The notes beneath the pieces were generated by a model that saw only the letters and a list, made by a program, of their open reading frames with translations, was not told the origin of the DNA and searched no databases. Shown piece by piece: positions 48,416 through 49,604 of a DNA stretch of 49,604 bases (the stretch's first letter is position 1; every line of letters begins with the position of its first letter). This DNA is from Hofstenia miamia. Lineage: Eukaryota; Xenacoelomorpha; Acoela. The stretch is taken from positions 1,440,971 through 1,490,574 of the forward strand of contig SCFE01000041.1 of NCBI GenBank assembly GCA_004352715.1, given 5' to 3'. The translations under genes were made by a program, and so were the position numbers.

Positions 48416-48900
48416 TCTTTAGCCATCTGGACGTCTTACATAACGCATTTGACGAGATTGGATTAGATGCACAGGAGTCTCGTCACTGAAAAAAATCTTG
48501 CACCAGTAATCAGGTTCCATATGCTGGTATTCACGTGGCCAATTCCGTCGTAATTGTTTATGTCTCTTGGTTAAAAGTGGCTTTTTCTTTGTAATTCGAC
48601 CTCGAAGCCCCATTTCATTCAGTCATCGTGAAACCGTTTGCCTTGACACATTCGGAATATGAGGTTTCCACTCTTGAAGTTAAACGAGAATTGGCAGTTG
48701 ACAGACGACGCAGAATTCGATCCTGACGCATACTTGAGATCCTTGGGCGACCACTGTGATGTCTGCCCGAATGTTCACCTGTTTCTGCAAGTCGGGGATT
48801 TAGCCTTTTGATTGTAGATGGAGCAACACCAAATCGTTGAGACAAACTCCATTTGATACACCCTCTTTTCGAAGTGTAGAAATCGATATTCGCTTTTCAA
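48416..48900 (-). pseudogene. Tc1-like transposase fragment (N-terminal half)
   Basis: On the minus strand: SQRFGVAPSTIKRLNPRLAE (helix-turn-helix), GRHHSGRPRISSMRQDRILR (GRPR linker and start of the second helix-turn-helix), then, with frame changes, PNVSRQTVSR, LNEMGLRGRITKKKPLLTKR, YWCKIFFSDETPVHL and RYVRRPDG. The first catalytic Asp (FSDE) is intact. The sequence stops at about 48416, with no second Asp or Glu downstream, so the element is truncated. It belongs to a different Tc1 lineage from the fragments at 41448 and 46540, judging by its linker and the FSDETPVHL string. Confidence 0.8.
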
Positions 48901-48956
48901 CTGTTAAACGCAGCTTTAAATTGTAAATTGTAATTTTTAATATCTTAGCATAGTCG

Positions 48957-48977
48957 TATATATATATATATATATAT
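48957..48977. repeat. (TA)n microsatellite, left flank of the 48978-49579 element
   Basis: Pure TA run directly abutting the inverted terminus. Confidence 0.9.
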
Positions 48978-49579
48978 TTATACGGGCGCTCAGTATTATG
49001 TGAAAAATACTTAGCGCCCGCTGGCCCGAAATTCCATAGTACTTAGCGCCCGCAAGCAGTTCAAATTGAGTATGCGTCAAAAATTTAGGAGTCTGCATAA
49101 TAGCCATAGGAGTCACACAATAGCCAAGGGAAGCAATTCTCAAAAAATATATAAAAATGAAAAAAACATAAAAAATATTGCTGAAAAATTTTGATTTATT
49201 GTCATTTTAACAGTTATGAATTCGTCTTAGAAGTATTTTTACATTTCTAAAAAATTTGGGCGTTGATCAATACTTGATATTTGTATTAAATTGATATTGG
49301 CAGTTTTTCCTTGTAAAAATGAAGTCCGCTTCCGGCCATGTCAAAAAATTCCGATTTCAGCCGGAATATGTCCGATTTTGGCCAGTGATTTTATCAGTGT
49401 CAGTAAACTGCATGCTTAAGCCATTTCTGATGTCAAAACTTTGAAAAAGCATGCGTAGGGTCTAGTCTTCTTTCAAAATAATACTTAGCGCCCCACATGT
49501 ACTTAGAGCCAGTATATGTTTGATGATTTATACCTAGCGCCTGTATATGTTTGTCGATTTATACTTAGCGCCCGTATAA
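48978..49579. mobile_element. (TA)n-embedded inverted-repeat element with subterminal ACTTAGCGCCCG repeats
   Basis: The left end TTATACGGGCGCT (48978-48990) is a perfect inverted copy of the right end AGCGCCCGTATAA (49567-49579). With one mismatch the match extends to 19 bp. Both ends run straight into (TA)n. ACTTAGCGCCCG or variants occur at 49009, 49041, 49483, 49501, 49532 and 49563, and inverted at the left tip. At the right side three lie at an exact 31-bp period. The element is about 600 bp, has no transposase frame, and is GC-richer at its ends than inside. The layout parallels microsatellite-associated MITEs such as the rice Micron family, which also sits in (TA)n. Homology to it is not claimed. 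Confidence 0.75.
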
Positions 49580-49580
49580 G

Positions 49581-49604
49581 TATATATATATATATATATA
49601 TATA
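49581..49604. repeat. (TA)n microsatellite at the window end
   Basis: TA run that continues to the last base of the window. Confidence 0.9.

Overview
This is an AT-rich eukaryotic window, almost certainly from an invertebrate animal. The evidence is a split proteasome gene with canonical GT-AG introns, many (TA)n arrays, and relics of several animal-type transposon classes: Tc1/Tc3, hAT, RTE-like and restriction-like-endonuclease (RLE) LINEs, and a Penelope-like element. I cannot name the species. Everything was read by eye, so boundaries given as 'about' may be off by tens of bases.

The only clear host gene is on the minus strand at 40760-42871. It carries the last two exons of the 26S proteasome ATPase Rpt6 (PSMC5), from the Walker A segment to the C-terminus. 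A decayed Tc1-like transposon lies in the intron between them. The roughly 180 N-terminal codons were not found. They may lie beyond the window or in the 1000-N gap at 45365-46364.

Region by region: 1-10.3 kb is AT-rich and apparently non-coding, with a nested set of inverted repeats at 1083-1782 and several (TA)n arrays. 10.3-19.4 kb holds a broken fragment of a multicopy invertebrate protein family, a LINE relic, and three hAT-type non-autonomous elements, each with an exact 8-bp target-site duplication. 20.1-21.2 kb holds two Penelope-like relics in inverted orientation. 22.7-25.0 kb holds an RLE LINE (copy A, minus strand) that has lost its endonuclease core. 26581-30442 is an array of 28 apparently identical 138-bp units. 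It abuts, with no spacer, a roughly 3.1-kb RTE-like LINE (30443-33545). 34.0-34.4 kb holds a second copy of the LINE family seen at 15 kb. 35.7-37.9 kb is a pseudogene of a large family combining an XPG-like motif with a cysteine-rich tail. It is interrupted at its 5' side by a 5'-truncated RLE LINE (copy B, 37923-39533) with a 13-bp target-site duplication. 42.9-49.6 kb holds a tandem repeat inside an inverted-repeat element, the assembly gap, a Tc3-like transposase with a candidate 56-nt intron, a reverse-transcriptase fragment, another Tc1-like fragment, and a roughly 600-bp inverted-repeat element embedded in (TA)n.

The most interesting structures are the homogeneous 138-bp array joined to the LINE 5' end, the inverted-repeat elements embedded in (TA)n at 44.3-45.35 kb and 48.98-49.58 kb, and the clean loss of the endonuclease core from LINE copy A. 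No complete protein-coding gene other than partial PSMC5 and no RNA gene was recognised.
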